A stretch of DNA of 26,219 nt, taken from assembly GCA_001179505.1 (NCBI GenBank), contig CDMY01000733.1, positions 1-26,219 on the forward strand, read 5' to 3'. The translations under genes and the position numbers were made by a program. The notes under the pieces are model-generated. The model did not search any database, was not told the origin of the DNA, and saw nothing but the letters and a program-made list of their open reading frames with translations. This document shows positions 9,376 to 20,952 of the stretch, in pieces. This stretch comes from Vitrella brassicaformis (taxonomy: Eukaryota; Sar; Vitrellaceae). The stretch's first letter is position 1; each line of letters begins with the position of its first letter.

Positions 9376-10029
9376 TGGTGGCCAACGCGCAGTGGGGAGT
9401 GTTCGGCCTTTGTCATGCCGTGTGACCACGTGCCTGTGGTTAACAACCATGTGAGCCTGTTTGCGTCGATCGACTGATGGCTGCCTGCCGACCTACATGC
9501 GTGTGTTGATGTGGGACGACTTTCATCCATGTCATGTGTGCCTACATGGCCCCCATCAGTCATTCATTCAATGTGTGCGCTTTTGATCCACCACGTCGAG
9601 TAGCGGTGCGACAGATCGGTCACTCATGATGAGAGTGTCGACAGGACACCGACCGACACAGATGAATGGAAAACTCGACAGACAGCTCAAAGCCGACAGA
9701 CAGACCAGACGAAGACAGGAAGGCCCAAACCACATCGCACAACCAACTCGGTGCGCTGGCCCTCGATGGAGCGAACCAAGTGCGTTGCCTGACGCGCCTG
9801 AAGCCTTCTTGTGTTCCTAGCTGGATGAGAGAAACGCAGTTACATCCATGTCAAACTGCATGAAAGGGGGATCTCTACAGGTCAGGTGCGGCAAGGCAGG
9901 CAGTGTGTGTAAAACATCACTCAGTCGTTCCATGCAGTCAGTCGCTGTGAGTCGTTGTGAGCCAGCTGGCTGCAGCGACCAATCGACCAATCGATCAGTC
10001 GGCTCTCCCATTGCCTGCCCCTTCATCCA
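9376..10029. other. Convergent 3' region between eS19 and NOP58
   Basis: No coding sequence is seen. It contains the 3' ends of two convergent genes, scattered GACA, GTCA and ATTC short runs (for example 9690-9715) and no obvious terminator. Translated frames read as repeat-derived Thr/His/Arg/Ser strings. Confidence 0.6.
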
Positions 10030-12984
10030 TCATTCGTCCTCCTCCTCGTCCTGCTGCTGCTGCGCCCTTTTCTTCTTTTTCTTCTTGGGCCGCTCCTCCG
10101 CCACCTCACCCTCTGCACACACCAGGCACACACACACGAGATGAGGCCATCCATCCATCCATCCACCACACACAAGATGATACACAGCGGCGTACCTTCT
10201 GCCCCCTCTTCAGTCTTCATGCCCTCCCCCCCGTCCTCCATGTCTCCCGCTGCAGCAGCAGCGGCAGGGCCGCCCGACATGGCCTTCCTTTTCTTGATCT
10301 TCTTGGGGGCGGGCACCTGATCGATCGCCGGAAGCGGACACACACGCGTGTGAGTGGAGTGGCTGTCAGTGGTGTTGACTGGGTGGGTGGGTGGCTGGCT
10401 GACCTCGTCTTGCTGCATCATCATGTCCTCGTCGGGCTCCTCCTCCTTGACGCGGGAGGGGGCCGACTTCTGCTGCACCTTCACCTGGTCAGCCGACGTG
10501 TCGTAGCCCTTCAGACCACTGAATGCGCACACACACAGACACGCAGTGGTGCTGCCGCCCGCCACCTCCCGTCTGTGCATCGTGTGTGAGTACCCTGCTC
10601 GCATGGGCGTGTATTTCTTGCCGCTCGGGGGGGCGAACTTGCCCATGCCTATTGATTGCAGCCAGCACATGAAGGACAGACAGATGAGTACAGTGCAGTG
10701 GCACTGCGTGTCACACAGGTGGGTGGGTGGCTTGGCTTGGCTTGGCTAGGGGGCGGCGCACCTTTGGTGGCATCACTCTCGAGTTCCATGAGGCGCTTCT
10801 CGACGTACTTTTTGTTCTCAATGCCCACAGTCGGCTCAGTCTGACACATAACGCAGCACACCACGGCAGGTGAGCAGGGCATGGATACGTGACGTGAGCG
10901 GTGTCATGTCGTCCCTCACTCACCTGATCTCCCAGTGCGTCGACTCGTATGGCCAGCGACAGCTTGGCAGCCAACACACGAGATATCTTCCCTGCACACA
11001 TCATCACACAACACGACACAACACAACAGACGCACTCTTTTTCCGTCTTTGCCGCGATGCCTCCCTCCCTGTCTGTCAATCGACCCGGCGCACCCTTGAA
11101 CTTTGGCGCCGACTGTCCCACGAGAGCCGCATGATAGATGAGGCCGTACTTGGGGGTGGCCTTCTTGGTCTTGAGCGCCCGGAACAACGCCTTCTCAGCA
11201 CCTACACACGCATTATACGCACAGAGTGTTCCTTCCGTGTGGTCAGCATGCTCGTTCGTCTCCTTTGCTCCCACACACACGTAGGTACCTACCGAGAATC
11301 TGTACGGTGGACGACGGGTGTTTGGCGAGGTTGATGAGGCTGCCGGCGTGTGCGATAAGTCGCGCCCCCACCAGCTCGCCCACCATGTGCGTTAGGTTGG
11401 GCGCGATGGCGCTCATCCGGTACTCAAGGTACTTGGCCAACGACCCCCTGCGCACCGCGCACACAAAACAGATGCATGACGTGGCACGCACGACAATGAC
11501 CCCACCGACCTGTATTCGCTGAGTTCGATGACCCTGTCGCAGAGTTCGAGGATGTTCTGGAGGTCCTCGTCGGTGATTTCCGTCCCCATCGATATCTCGG
11601 CCGCCTGCGCCACCTCCTTGGATATCTCCTCAGTCAGCAAATCGCTCAAGTCGATGTCCTTGGAGTGCGAACGCATCCCTACCATGGCCATATGTGCACA
11701 GCACACGCAAGGCAAGAGACAGTGTGGGCGGGGCGTGGGGGAGCAGATCCATGGGGCTGTGGATGGATGTGTGTGTGAATGGGATGCCCCCTCACCGAGT
11801 TCTTTGATGGTTTTGGCGTAGGTGACGTTGTCAGTGACGATCTTGGCGAGCTCGGGGAAGTGCCACCCGTACCACTCCCTGCTCGGACACACACAGGGAA
11901 GGGACAGACTCCGTCCGTGCAGCTTGCATGTAGGTGCCTGTGTGTACGCCATGCCTACTTGAGCCTCATAGCGAAGTTGTTGAGCTCGCGGTCCAAGTCA
12001 TCCAGCAATCCTGATTTGCACACACACACACACACCACACCAACAAGAGTCCTCGCACTTGTGTGAGTGACATGTGGTGGGTGGCGTGTGTCGTTTGCCT
12101 CGCTGCGTCCCTCCCTACCGATGGCCTGCACGATCATGGTGTCGACCTTCTCGGGGCTGAACTTGAGCTTGAACCGATTCAACGTGTGCGACAAACCCAA
12201 CGCCATCGTGCGCATGTCTGACGGAGGACGGAGGATGCCATGCCGACGGACAGATCATGCGATCGATGATGCACACACGAGCCACAGAAGGACCGTTCTT
12301 TGTCCATCCATCCAGATGGATTGAGGGCGGGCCGGTGCTGTGCTGGTGTACCAGGTACCTTTCTCTGAGATGTCGGCGATGAGTTCGGTGAGTTGGCTTC
12401 GGATGCCGCGGATGACCTCCTGCACCCCGGGGTTGTACACCACGTCGATCTCAAGCTTCTTCTGAATCAAACCGCCCAACGTCTTGTCAGCAACTGCAGC
12501 CGGTGCAGCCATCCATAACATCCATCATCAGCACACATCCGTCGCATCACACGAGGGAATGAACACACTCGCGGCCAGTTGAGTGAGCGGCCGACCGGCG
12601 AGTTTGTCGGTGAGTTGCTGGTCGTTGATGTTCTTCTTGAGGAACTTCCTGAGGCCCTTGTCGAGTTTGCTCTCCACCAAGGCCGTGGCGGCCGCCAAGG
12701 CGGCCTTGGTGTCCTTGAACCGAGAAAACGCCTCCAAACTCACTCTGACAGATAGATACGCCACAGATAGATATGCATACCCACCGAGGGAGAGAGACCA
12801 ACAAGCGAGTCTGTTCATGTGTGTGTGTGTCTGCATTCAGTCGTGCAGTGTGTGCGTACGCGCTTTGAGCTTTATCGGGTGTGGCGAACGCCTTGGCAAC
12901 GGAGGTGGCGTCCATCTCCTCCAGCCCACTCTTGAGCACCCGGAACAGCCCATAGCCAGCGGCGGTCTCCACAAGCACCAACAT
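10030..12984 (-). CDS. NOP58: NOP58, core protein of box C/D snoRNPs (15 exons, 531 aa)
   Basis: NOP58 assembles with NOP56, fibrillarin and the 15.5K protein on box C/D snoRNAs in the nucleolus to guide rRNA 2'-O-methylation and pre-rRNA processing. Exons (minus): 12984-12860, 12744-12596, 12493-12359, 12217-12119, 12010-11959, 11878-11796, 11678-11510, 11447-11293, 11201-11094, 10991-10924, 10840-10762, 10648-10594, 10518-10404, 10316-10196, 10112-10030; every junction keeps frame. The NOP5 N-terminal domain starts [15 protein letters not shown] coiled-coil/NOSIC region follows ([34 protein letters not shown]). The Nop domain has [15 protein letters not shown] (about 294-308), [10 protein letters not shown] (about 323-332) and [13 protein letters not shown]. 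The tail is Lys-rich then Gln/Asp/Glu-rich ([18 protein letters not shown]). The start pattern and length separate it from NOP56. Confidence 0.97.
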
Positions 12985-13621
12985 GACGATCGATGCGATG
13001 CTCACCCGGAAGGAGGCAGATGAGTCGGGTGAGTGAGTTCACTCAACAAACGCCCTCGATCTTGGTGTGATCCATCACCAGCACATCCTCGCAGACGCGC
13101 CACAGCCGCCAGAGAGGTGGAAAGGATCACTCCACACCTCGCCTCTGAGCTAAGCTCGCATACGCGTCGCGAGCTGTCAAGTTTGCTTTTCGCTGCTTTC
13201 CCTCTGCGAAAGCAGAATCACTTTGCTCTGACCTTTTGCCTGAGACCCCGCCGCGGCCGTGCGTGTCAAGATCTGCGACAGCAACCTTTTCTCAACACGT
13301 CCACGCGTCGGCCTGTTCGCCGCCATCTGCCGCACCGCCGCGCCCGCGCTTGCGTGACAGCGTCTGTCCAAGGAAGCCCGACGCCATTCGCGTTTTTGGA
13401 GGAATGAAGCTGCAGCAGCGCACGGCGCGGCCTGTCTCGCTCTGACTGACTCCTGACTGCCTGAGCGGCTTGCCTGCCTGCCTCTCAACGGTCACACACA
13501 GGAAAGCAGCATTCGAGTGCTTCCTACCGCCTCAAGCAAGCGACGTCTGACCTGATCTGGCCTTCTGCCCTGAGCTGTGTTCCTTTCTCTTTTCGCCCAA
13601 GTGAGTGAGTGAGTGGCTATC
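12985..13621. promoter_or_regulatory. Divergent intergenic region between NOP58 and the FAS1-protein gene
   Basis: This stretch holds the 5' sides of two divergent genes and no supported exon. The TGCGAGCTTAGCT element for NOP58 is at 13148-13160. A degenerate CGCGAGCT sits on the plus strand near 13168. Pyrimidine-rich blocks (13180-13220, 13560-13600) and a GAGT run (13601-13614) precede the plus-strand ATG at 13622. Confidence 0.5.
13151..13160 (-). promoter_or_regulatory. TGCGAGCTTA element of NOP58
   Basis: On the minus strand it reads TGCGAGCTTAGCTCAGAGG, 176 bp upstream of the NOP58 start. It shares TGCGAGCTTAG with the TIM50 copy and TGCGAGCTTAGCT with the copy upstream of the pseudophosphatase gene. 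Confidence 0.55.
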
Positions 13622-16600
13622 ATGATGGACCCATCGCCTCTGACGGCCATCCAAGGCGGCGGCGCCAACGCCCGTCCACCAGCCACAGCAGCCAGCAGCG
13701 CCACCACCCCCACCACAGCGCAGGTCGCCACCCCCACCACCGCACACGCCACCCCCCAGGCCAACGTGGCCAATTCACCCGGCGGCAGCTCGGCTGCCGT
13801 CCCCGAGAGCCCCATCAGCGTGGGCGAGAGTGATGCCGACTTCAGGCCTGGCCCGCGCTTCAAGGAGGGGTCTGGACCGGGTGGCGGTGGCCGGGGGAGG
13901 GGCGGCCGGAAGGGGTGCCCTCCTGGCGCCTGGAAGGCCATCCCTGCCGGCCTGGCCGTGGCCGCCGTCGGGGTTTTGATCGCACTGCTTGTGGTCTACT
14001 TGCGGGGCACCGAGTGCTCCTGGCATGTAAGTCAGCCCCTACACCCACACAGCAGCCAGCAACGGTTGGTTGATCGATGTGTTCGTCTGTGTGGTGTGGT
14101 GTGGTGTAGGAGGAGGGTGAGGCGTGTACGTTGAATTGGGAGACGAGTTCCAGCGGCAGCAGGAAAAGGTGCCTCGCACCGCTCACATGCGTCAGGAGCG
14201 ACACAGCCACCAACGACAACGAAGGTGGGAGGGAAACAAGCGAACCACCAACAGCTACCTCCTGCCATAGCTGACTGACTGATGTCTCTCTCTGTGTGCG
14301 TCATGCATGTGATGCATGTGATGACAGGCACGTGTGTGTTCCCGTATTCCCGTGGGCTGAACCAGCCCTGCGTGCCCGCGGATAATTCACAGCAGGAGCT
14401 GTGTGCCAACGGCCTTTTTTGTAATTCCTCCAACGTCTGCTCCCCCAGACACCTCATAGGTATACATGCTCATACCTGTCCACCAAAACACCACACAACA
14501 CACACGTGTCGTGAGGCATACACACTTGGTGCCCCTTCCTGTGTGTGTGTGTGTGTGTGTGTGTGTCAGGTTGCCCGTGTGACGCGAGTGAGAAGTCGCC
14601 GTGTGCGGCTGGGGGCCAGTGTCTTCGGATGGCCCTCAACGTGACCAACTTCGCCCCCTTCACCGAAGGATCCACCTCCCGTGCACGTTCGCTGCAGGGC
14701 ATCCCGTCCCGCAACAACATCGGCCACGACTGCCTGGCCGACATCCTCACCGACCCCGAGGTGGTCGACCCGCGGATCTCTATCGTGGAGCTGTCTCCGT
14801 CCTTCAACGCCTCCGTCAACGCCATCGCCAACCTCAACTCGAGCGTCGAAATCGACCGCAACGAGGGCTTCGTGTACGGCCACTTCTGCGTGCTGGAGGA
14901 GCTGCCCGTGGGCGGCAACTGCTCCACGCCATTTAGCTTCTGCTCCGACTGCGGGAGCTGCGACAACGGCACCTGTGTGGTGGGCAGGGATCCCGGCGGC
15001 AGGCCCTTCTCGGACGACACGACGGGCGTCATCGCCACTCGCGTCGACCGCAAAGAGGCGTCGTTCGCGGATGCACTCAGGACAAGACGGGGATGCATCG
15101 ACCAGTGCTGCCCAGAAGTACGCACACACACAAACACACACAAACACACGTGGTTATCCTTGTGTGTTGTTGGTCGATGGACCAGGGTTACTACTGTCCG
15201 GCAGCGAGCACGTCGCTGGTGGAGCCGGAGTGCCAGCCCCGGCAGGATGTGGACGCCCCCTGCGACGGGTCGAACCCCCAGCAGTGTGCCATAGGCCACG
15301 TCTGCCTCAACAACACATGCACCAAACAGTTCTCGAAGGCGCAGGGGCCTGTCGATGGGACAATCGGTGCGTGGGCACGTCGCACCCACCGGTGTCTCGC
15401 TGAGTGAGTGGCGTAGCTGTTTGTTTGACTTTGTGTGCAGGTATAGGTTTTGAGAATGCGACTTTGTGTGCGCCTTGGCTTAAGTGGGACGAGAACAGCC
15501 GGACCTGCCAGCGCGTCAACGGCACCACCTGTGACATCGACGCCGACTGCCAGGGCCTCGGCGGATTTGGGTACTGTGACTGTGAGACCTCCCTGTGCGT
15601 TTCGCCCGTCTTCGACGAATGCCTGGACGTCTTTCAGTCATATAAGGTCGGTCTACAGACAGCACAGGGCGTGGCGTCTCATTATCCCACCCGCCCTCAC
15701 GTGTGCTGTGCATGCGTAGGTGTCTGAGCAGCTGTACGCCACCCGTCGCGCAACTTTGGAGGAGTGGGAGCAAAGGTGGGCCGACCTGCTGTGCTGCCTC
15801 AACGCCACAGGCCGGGCACCCGTGACCCTCAAGGGCCTCACCCTCCCGCCCCAAGGCCTGTCCGACTCTGAGCTAGAGTTCCGCCCCTTCAAGTTCAACT
15901 GCACTGGCGGCCCAGCACAAGGCGTTCCAAGCCGCTCCTCGCCTGCCGAAGGCTCCCCTGCGGCGTCATTTGTGGACGAGTCACGAGGGACGCCCGTCGA
16001 GGATGCCCCATCGGGCACTGGCGACGGCGACGACTCCGCGCCCCGAGGCATCCCTGGCGCATCGGGTGTCGTCACCGACGAGTCATCTGCCGGTGCTGGG
16101 GCGGGCGGAGCCATCGACGAGCGTGACATCGGCGATGAGACGAGGTCGGAAAGGTTGGAGGCCCCCGACGGCCCCACCTCCGCACCCTCCTTTGCGGGTG
16201 ATGACTCCGAGGAGTCAGTGATCCGCAGCCCCGACAGTCAGCCGGTCGCCGAGGAGCCCGACACAGCAGAGGGCGGTGCTGGCGCAGGTGGCGCGCCGCC
16301 CTCCACTCCTCGCGACGTGGGCGATGACGTCGCGCCCGGTGTGAGTGAAGAGGATGCTGTTGGTGCTGAGCCGCCGAGTGAGGAGGGCTTCATTGAGGGC
16401 CAGACCACCAATGGGACCAACGGCACCGACGGCCAGCCATCCACCGGCGTTGGTGTGAGCGACGAGGAGGCCCCTGTGTCCGTCATTTCTGACCCCGATG
16501 GACCAGGAGCACCTGCCGAGGAGGAGGTCACCCTCCCGGATGAGGCCGACTTCTCCGACACCCCTCAGGAAGGCGTCGAGCCCGGTGCAGCTCCGCCCAC

Positions 16601-19600
16601 GGACGAGCAAGGACAACGTAAGTGAAGTGAGCACACGACACAGACAGACACCACACACCAATGACCAGAATGATGTCTCGTTTGTGTTTTGCCTGGCGCT
16701 CTGTCAGAGATCGGCAGCGGTCCCCTTGGTCCCTTCCCTGGTGGACGGCCAGCTGACGGCGGCGCCGGACCCGGAGAGGCTCCACCAGCTGGCGAGGCTC
16801 CATCTGCTGTCGAGGGTCCACCTGCCCCCGAGGGTCCACCTGCCCCTGGTGGTGACGGCGGCGCAGGAGCTCCGCCACCAGCTGCAGCTGGGCCAGAAGG
16901 GCCTCCCGACGGCGCACCAGCTCCCCCTCCCGGAGCGCCTGAAGTGGAGCCAGGCCAGAACCGCACCGGCGGTGAGGCGCCCCCCGACCAGCAAGACCAG
17001 CCTCAAGAGGGAGACCAGCCGCAAGAGGGCGACCAGCCCGGTGAGCAACCAGCAAGTGGCGAGGACGGCACGCAGCCGGATGGTGGAGAGGAACCCGGCT
17101 TGGGCGCAGGAGCGGGCGCAGGTGACGCAGAGGACGGGATGGGCGTCCCTCCCCCGCTCCCGAATGACACTGACGCGTCTCCCGGATCTCCAGCCCCTGG
17201 TGACGATATGTTCGTGCCACCAGCTGATGCCGGCGTTGGCCCCATCACTGGCGATGAAGGCGGCGCTGTCGCTGGACCACCGGCTGACCAACCGCGGGAA
17301 GGCGAGCCTCCTGCCGAGCAGCCGAGTGAAGGCGAGCCTCCTGCCGAGCAGCCGAGTGAGGGCGAGGCTCCAGCTCCCTCAGAAGGGGACGGTGACCGCA
17401 CTGCGCCTGGCGAGGCACCTGAGGAGGAGGTCGTCACTGCGCCAAGTGGGGCTGGTGGCACTGGGCCGAGCGGCGAGGCACCATCGGCAGAGGAGCCACC
17501 CGAAGGGCCCGCTGCTGCCCCGGAGGCTCCTGACCAGAACGACACGTCCGTCGACATTCCTGAAGGTCAGAATAATGGGACCATTACCGTCGAATTCGAC
17601 TTCCCAGACCAGACAGTGGCACCAGACGATGACCACACAGACACAGGACGAGACGAGGATGGGACAGTCAGCAGGGAGGATGGGACAGCCAGCAGGGAGG
17701 GGCCAGACAGTGACATTGAGAGTGATACAAATGAGCAACAGCCAGCAGCAGACGAGGAGGGAGGGGAGGGACAGCCGGCAGGCGGCGGAGGGGCCGTCAC
17801 TGTCGATGATGAATTTGACGTCTCTGATCGTGACGATGTGTCTCCCCCTGCAGAGTCCGACACAGCCGCCGAGGAGAGGGAGCCAGGTGCCGTGACACAG
17901 GTGGAGGACGCCGCCACGACGCCCACACCTCTCGATAGCGAAGAGGGAGAGGAAGAGCAAGAGGACCAGGGCCTGGTGGCGCCGCCCCCTCTGGACGAGG
18001 ATGACGACGACAGCGTGTTGATCATCATTGACGAGCCGGATGACGGTGACGCCATCGACGAGGGCGGGTCAGACGTCTCACCAGGTCAGAACATCACCTC
18101 GGGAGGAGGCGGGTCGCCAGGCCAGTCAGACGAGAGCGAGCCAGACCAGCCGGCCCCGGACAGCGGGGACGGCACCACACCAGACAGCAGGGATGGGACA
18201 AACAGCGGGCCGGTCCCGGATGATGAGGGCATGATCGCGCCTCCCGCACTCGAGCCTGATGTTCCCTCAGATGGTGACGGTGCCCCCGAAGGCGAGACCA
18301 CCCCTTCGCCGCTCGACGAGGAGGATGGCGTCGAAGCACCGCCCGTCAGCGATGAGGATGGAGACGGCGTCGACGACGTCGCGGCACCCCCCCGCACACA
18401 ACCTGGTGAAGAAGACGAGCTCCAGGTGGTCATGCCCCCTGATGTGACGGGCCCAGGCAGAGTGGGTGGCGAACCGGCTGACGGCCCACCAGGTCAGGAC
18501 ATAGCCCCGGGAGACGGGGCGGCTGTGCCAGGCCAGTCAGGCGAGGAAGAGCCAGACCAGCGAGACAGCCCAGCAGAGAGAGGGAATGGGACAGACAGCG
18601 ACAGCTCAGTGGGGGGCGGCGCGGTCGATCAGCCATCGGTCTCTAACGACACAGCCGACATGATCGTGCCTCCCCCACTCGAGCCTGATGACGGTGGCGC
18701 CTTCGATTCACGTGACGACGGCGCTGTGCCTGTCCTCTCAGATGTTGACGGCCCACGTGGCGAGCAGGAAGGCGTGACCACCCCCGCACCCCTCGACGAG
18801 CAGCAGCAGCGGCAGCCAGGGGAGGAGGGCGTGGCGTCGCCAGGCCCCGGTGAGGATGAGGATGAAGGTGACATGATCATCATCGATGAGCCCGAAGAAG
18901 GTCAGGAGAACAGAACTGCCGACGACGCACCCGGCCAGCCAGGCATAGACGAGATACGAGGTGGCGGGGGCCAGCCGACTGACAACTGGACAGACAGCCG
19001 AGATGAGGCGCCCAGCGAGGACAGTGGGAATGGGACAGTCAGCGAGCCAGACAGTGGGGAGGGGAATAACGGCACCAGACAGCAGCCCCCCGTCGCTGGA
19101 GGAGACACTAATGTCACTGACATCACTGTCCCCCGTCCCGGCCCCCCTGTGTCTGTTGATGGACCTACAGATCGCACCGAGCCCGGCCCGCCAGGAGATG
19201 ATGTCGAGGACGGCAGTGTCACGGCTCCTGATGGCGTCAGCGTGACCACTCCTGGCGATGAAGAAGATGGTGTGGCGCCGCCCCTGCTGGGAGGTGAAGG
19301 GCCGTCTGCGCCATCTGGGCCATCGGCGCCGTCTGGACCATCTGAAGAGGAGGGTGACGGTGATGGTGATGCAGGAGTGATCGACTCCAACCGCACTGTC
19401 GGTGACGCCCCGTTGCAGGCAGGACATGAGCGGTCGGGCGACGCTCTGTGCAAACTCATCTGCTCCTCACAGGTGAGTGAGGGAACACACAACACTCACT
19501 CACACAGACAGACGGGGGGGAGGCCGATAAATAAATGCGTCGCTCGCTCATTGTCTGGCCTCTTCCCTCCCTCGTGTGTGTTGTGGTGTGTCGTTCATGT

Positions 19601-20537
19601 GCAGGAGACCAGCACCTACTGCGCCCTGATCAAGAAGGCATCGGGCCTGCGGCTTCGGAGGAGCTTGCTCGGCTGGTCCTCCTCAGGAACGGGCCACTAC
19701 CAGTCCGGCTCACAATCGACAGGAGGCGAGTCGGAGAGGACGCCGTCGGACTCAGGTGGCGGCAGCGGCGAGATCGGCACTGCTTTCGGCCCTGCTGTCG
19801 ACGGCCGGAGTCGGCAACGGGTCAACATGGAGGCTGACAACCTCTACGACCTGCTCTGCTCGGGAGGGCCTTTCACTGGTACGCCTGCAGGCATGACGCG
19901 CTGCCCCTCCCTCCCTCCCTCCATCCACCCACCCACCCACGGGTGCATTGTGTGTGTGTTGGTCTGTGTGAACGACTGCAGTCTTCGCGCCCACGAACGC
20001 CGCTTTCGACGGCCTGGCGGACATCCTCATGAGGCGGCTCACCACATCAAGCGCCAATGACCTCGACACGGTGAGTGACGACGGACGGACGGAGGGAGAG
20101 GAAGGGCCTGCTTGACCCGGGAGCGATGTGTGTGCTTGTGTGTACATGTATGGGTGGTGCAGTTGTTGCGCAAGAGCATCTTCCAGGGTGAGTGGAACAC
20201 GGCCGACTTCAACAGCACCCGTCTGCACGTCAAGAACCTCAACGGCCACGGCGAGAGCCTCCGCTACTTCCAGATGGTCATGCCCAGACGCGTGGCCCTC
20301 GGCAGGTCCTACACCGCCGCAGAGGACCACACCGTCAACATCATCGCGTCAAACGGCGTCATCCACCTCATCTCCAACGCAGAGCACCTCAAGCTCGCCT
20401 ACCATCTCAGGGACAGGCGGAGCGGCTCCTTGCGGGGCAGCAGAGGGGCAGCTGGCCAACAGCGAGGGGGCCCGTGCCGACGGACGAGGGCGAGATCTCT
20501 CGAGGGCTCCTCAGCCTCAGCTGACGATGACTGCTAG
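13622..20537 (+). CDS. Giant type II membrane protein: Cys-rich ectodomain, acidic Pro/Gly repeats, C-terminal FAS1 domain (11 exons, 1995 aa)
   Basis: Exons: 13622-14026, 14110-14224, 14328-14459, 14570-15117, 15186-15366, 15441-15646, 15720-16617, 16708-19472, 19605-19878, 19982-20070, 20163-20537, all in phase. Residues 1-105 are a Thr/Ala-rich then Gly/Arg-basic cytosolic tail (GRGGRKG). About 106-127 is one membrane segment; with basic residues before it and cysteines after it, type II topology is likely. About 130-575 is rich in cysteine pairs and N-glycosylation sequons (for example CNSSNVC, CPCDASEKSPC, CDNGTC, CEPE-like CIDQCCPE). About 575-1740 is a long Asp/Glu/Pro/Gly-rich repeat region, nearly all in one 2.8-kb exon. 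The end is FAS1-like: VFAPTNAAFDGLADIL, then VNIIASNGVIHLI (about 1929-1941). FAS1 domains mediate cell adhesion, so a surface or wall adhesion role is inferred. Not assigned to a named gene. Confidence 0.85.
17301..17360 (+). repeat. 30-bp tandem repeat inside the acidic exon
   Basis: Two almost identical copies of a 30-bp unit (ggcgagcctcctgccgagca plus gccgagtgaa) follow each other and encode GEPPAEQPSE twice. Diverged half-copies flank them (17271-17300 and 17361-17380). This is one level of the repeat structure of the Pro/Glu-rich region; larger, older repeats lie downstream. Confidence 0.85.
17960..19090 (+). repeat. Large diverged protein repeats with aliphatic islands
   Basis: The acidic region recurs as modules. 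One type carries an aliphatic island, as in SVLIIIDEPDDGD (about 18015-18050) and DMIIIDEPEEGQ (about 18871-18905). Another carries MIAPPALEPD or MIVPPPLEPD (about 18231-18260 and 18660-18690) followed by T(T/P)PSPLDEE or TTPAPLDEQ. Between them sit PGQ...GGGG or PGQSGEEEPDQ segments ending in GNGT or GDGT sequons. The copies are about 200-430 bp apart and strongly diverged. Confidence 0.65.
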
Positions 20538-20902
20538 CACCGCCGCTCGACCGAATCAGTGGATGGATGAAACGGATAGATGGATGGATGGATGGCTGCT
20601 TCTCTGCCGGTCTGCGTGTCTGTGGCTGTGTCGCTGGCTGGCTGGCTGGTGCGTGCGGGGCGTTTAGTCGGTCGATGCATCCTTACATGCTGCTGGTGTG
20701 TGGTCGCCGTCCAAAGCTGAGGTCGAATGTGCGACAATGGATGTGGCTGTGGCTGCGGCTGTTGGGTGGGCGGGTGGGCGGCTGCTGCGCTGCTCTTGAG
20801 ACGCTGAGGAGGACAGGCAGGCTGCTGCTGGCTGGTGCTGGTGTGATGGTGTGTTGTAAGGGCGGTACGATGGGCGGGCGGGAGAGGGGCAGGGCGGGGC
20901 GA

Positions 20903-20952
20903 GGCGTTCTTTTTATTCAGTCATGGCGTGGCGTTCTTTTTATTCAGTCATG
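20903..20952. repeat. Two 23-bp direct repeats, 4 bp apart
   Basis: The unit ggcgttctttttattcag followed by tcatg occurs at 20903-20925 and 20930-20952. It lies about 365 bp beyond the stop of the FAS1-protein gene. The T-rich core could relate to 3'-end formation, but no evidence shows this; a simple tandem duplication is the minimal explanation. Confidence 0.8.

Noticed and set aside
10030-12984. Assignment as NOP56 instead of NOP58
   Set aside because: The start [14 protein letters not shown], the [17 protein letters not shown] region and the tail pattern fit the NOP58 branch, and the total length (531) matches it.
17301-17360. CRISPR-like or regulatory direct repeat
   Set aside because: The repeats are contiguous, in frame with coding sequence and encode a Pro/Glu repeat; there are no spacers and the genome is eukaryotic.
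16498-17895. Long open frames on the second plus frame and on the minus strand across the acidic exon (for example 17003-17557, 17567-18055 and 18902-19495 minus)
   Set aside because: They mirror the GC-rich, T-poor repeat codons of the real exon 16708-19472. They read as Ser/Ala/Gly/Pro or Arg/Leu strings, have no splice or start context, and conflict with the phase-consistent 11-exon gene.
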